Below are positions 23,279-24,863 of a stretch of 24,863 nucleotides of DNA, piece after piece. The translations under genes and the position numbers were made by a program. The DNA is from JAHHUH01 sp045123075 (GTDB lineage Bacteria; Bacillota; Negativicutes; Acidaminococcales; Acidaminococcaceae), in the NCBI GenBank assembly GCA_045123075.1, contig JBGVIJ010000011.1, positions 1 to 24,863 of the forward strand, written 5' to 3'. Numbering within the stretch: position 1 is the stretch's first letter; each line of letters starts with the position of its first letter. Below the pieces are notes generated by a model, which was given only the letters and a program-made list of their open reading frames with translations, did not search any database and was not told the origin of the DNA.

Positions 23279-24616
23279 TCAGCTTTCAAACATAGGTACA
23301 GTACTCTTAACTAGTTCACTCTTTGCAAAGAGAATGATACGGTCATTTGCATAGAGCACAGTATCACCATTAGGAATAATAGCTTCATTATTATGTACGA
23401 TGGCACAAATCAAACATTCTTGCGGCAATTTGATATTGCGCAATGCATTACCTTCAACCTCGCTACCTGCACCGATAATAATTTCTAAAGCTTCTGCTTG
23501 TGCTCCTTCTAACAAGGAAACAGAAACAATACCACCCTTACGGACGAAGCGTAATACTTCGCCAGCACTAAGCAGACGAGAAGAAAGTACAACGTCAACG
23601 CCAACTTTTTCCATCAATTCAATGTACTCATTGCGTGCAACACGCACGATAGTCTTTTTAGCACCTAAGTGTTTAGCTAAAAGTGCAAGCAAAAGATTCA
23701 GCTTATCGTCTTCAGTGATGCATACTACAACGTCAGCTTCCGCTACGCCTTCTTCCGTTAAAAGGTCAATATCAGTACCATCACCGCACAACACTAAGCC
23801 TTTTTCTAACATAGCTGCTAACATTTGGCAACGTTCTTTATTCTTTTCAATAACCTTAACCATCAGGCCTTGTTTTTCCAACATAGGTGCAAGGAAACGA
23901 CCAGTACGACCGGCACCGATGATTAAAGCTTTTTCTAATTTTTCATAGGTATTAGTAAAGTTTTGCTCAAATTGTAAGATTGCTTCTTGCTTGCCAACAA
24001 AATAAACGTTATCACCGGGCAAAAGCACATCATTACCACGAGGAATAATCATTTTATGCTTTCTGAAAAGCATAGCAACCAAAATATCATTAGGTATTTT
24101 CAAATTTTTCAAAGGAATATTTGCATAAGGAGAATTTTCCTTAAGCTTTGCTTCAAACATACGTACCTTACCCTCAGCAAAGTCATCTACGTTCAAAGCA
24201 GAAGGAGTCATAAGAATATGGTCAATTTCAGCCGCAGTAATGCGTTCCGGATTTAAGATTAAGTCAATTTTCATTTCACTATTGAGCATTTCCGGAGAGT
24301 TGATAGCGTAATCTACATTACGAATACGAGCAACAGTATGTTTAATACCATTATTCTTTGCCATCATGCAGGTAATCATATTTACTTCATCGCTATCAGT
24401 ACAAGCAATAAGCACATCAGCATTGCGGATGTCTGGATCTCTAAACATAGTAGGACTACAAGCATTACCTTCAATAACAAGTACATCCAAGGAATTTTGG
24501 ACAACGTCCTTACGCTTAGGATCATTTTCTATTACAACGACATCAAATTCGTCATCAGCTAAAAGTTCAGCAACACTATATCCAAGTTTACCGGCACCGG
24601 CTACTACAATTCTCAT
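23279..24616 (-). CDS. trkA: Trk potassium uptake regulatory subunit TrkA
   Basis: A 445-residue cytoplasmic ligand-binding regulator that gates TrkH. It has two tandem RCK units. The first NAD-binding domain has GAGKLG (7-12) and Glu30 at the end of the second strand, followed by a TrkA_C domain (about 145-220). The second has GAGRTG (234-239) and Glu257, followed by a second TrkA_C (about 365-440). The fused double-RCK form is TrkA rather than single-unit KtrA/KtrC. The ATG at 24616 has AAGGAG 8 nt upstream. It is the first gene of the operon trkA-trkH-trkH-hydroxyacid dehydrogenase, with a recognisable promoter just upstream. Confidence 0.96.
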   Translation of the reverse strand: MRIVVAGAGKLGYSVAELLADDEFDVVVIENDPKRKDVVQNSLDVLVIEGNACSPTMFRDPDIRNADVLIACTDSDEVNMITCMMAKNNGIKHTVARIRNVDYAINSPEMLNSEMKIDLILNPERITAAEIDHILMTPSALNVDDFAEGKVRMFEAKLKENSPYANIPLKNLKIPNDILVAMLFRKHKMIIPRGNDVLLPGDNVYFVGKQEAILQFEQNFTNTYEKLEKALIIGAGRTGRFLAPMLEKQGLMVKVIEKNKERCQMLAAMLEKGLVLCGDGTDIDLLTEEGVAEADVVVCITEDDKLNLLLALLAKHLGAKKTIVRVARNEYIELMEKVGVDVVLSSRLLSAGEVLRFVRKGGIVSVSLLEGAQAEALEIIIGAGSEVEGNALRNIKLPQECLICAIVHNNEAIIPNGDTVLYANDRIILFAKSELVKSTVPMFES

Positions 24617-24658
24617 AATAAAAACTCCTTACGGATTTGAATATAATAAATCAATATT

Positions 24659-24687
24659 ATTATACCATATTACTAAATAAAAGACAA
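24659..24687 (-). promoter_or_regulatory. Predicted sigma-A promoter of the trkA operon
   Basis: On the minus strand, TTGTCT (24687-24682), a 17-nt spacer, then perfect TATAAT (24664-24659). The predicted start is near 24652, giving a leader of about 35 nt with the Shine-Dalgarno AAGGAG. It separates the trk operon from the upstream rRNA operon. Confidence 0.75.
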
Positions 24688-24730
24688 AAATGCCTATATT
24701 CAAGTATAAAAAGAAAAGAAACAAAAAGAA

Positions 24731-24758
24731 AAACAGCACTGCATTAGCAGTGCTGTTT
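24731..24758 (-). terminator. Intrinsic terminator of the rRNA operon
   Basis: A perfect 12-bp inverted repeat, AAACAGCACTGC (24731-24742) and GCAGTGCTGTTT (24747-24758), with a 4-nt loop. It is followed on the minus strand by TTCTTTTTGTTTCTTTTC. It starts a few bases beyond the 3' end of the 5S rRNA. Confidence 0.92.
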
Positions 24759-24762
24759 TCTA

Positions 24763-24863
<101 letters not shown>

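Overview
The window reads as ordinary chromosome of a low-to-mid-GC Firmicute that nevertheless has an outer-membrane secretin. The gene set lapA-recJ-rel-dtd-...-hisS-aspS-[6S RNA]-tcdA-rarA is classic Firmicutes (compare the Bacillus subtilis yrv region), while the GspD/PilQ-type secretin at the left edge needs an outer membrane. Together these point to a diderm Firmicute, most likely a member of the Negativicutes. The genus is not resolved from the sequence. No transposon, prophage, CRISPR array or defence island was seen. This is core genome, and the most interesting signals are regulatory and RNA-level.

Layout. (1) 1-734, plus strand: the 3' part of a secretin gene. It converges on (2) 780-2744, minus strand: rarA and tcdA. 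Upstream of tcdA, in the same direction, is a well-folded 6S RNA (ssrS, about 2762-2949). Its promoter appears to overlap the hairpin of the aspS terminator. (3) 3049-14635, minus strand: one tight nine-gene cluster, transcribed lapA, recJ, rel (RSH), dtd, MBL-fold hydrolase, AI-2E-family membrane protein, hemZ, hisS, aspS. Gaps are 0-27 nt and there are two ATGA overlaps. It links translation quality control, tRNA charging and the stringent response. (4) 14847-15473, plus: a secreted DUF3298-type protein. (5) 15528-17335, minus: a FecE/FecCD-type iron-complex ABC transporter without a binding-protein gene. (6) 17483-19314, plus: a DUF896 protein overlapping a RluA-type pseudouridine synthase, then class II fructose-bisphosphate aldolase with its own extended -10 promoter. 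(7) 19354-24616, minus: trkA, two tandem trkH paralogues and an L-2-hydroxyisocaproate-dehydrogenase-like enzyme, under one recognisable promoter. (8) 24731-24863, minus: rRNA operon terminator and the 3' part of 5S rRNA. The rest of the rrn operon should lie beyond the right edge.

Convergent junctions (about 750, 15500 and 19340) each carry a single hairpin usable as a terminator from both sides. I found no clearly undescribed system. The best leads are the 6S locus (promoter inside a terminator, no terminator before tcdA), the hydroxyacid dehydrogenase attached to the potassium-uptake genes, and the doubled TrkH with a single TrkA. All functional calls rest on motif recognition by eye; no database search was run.
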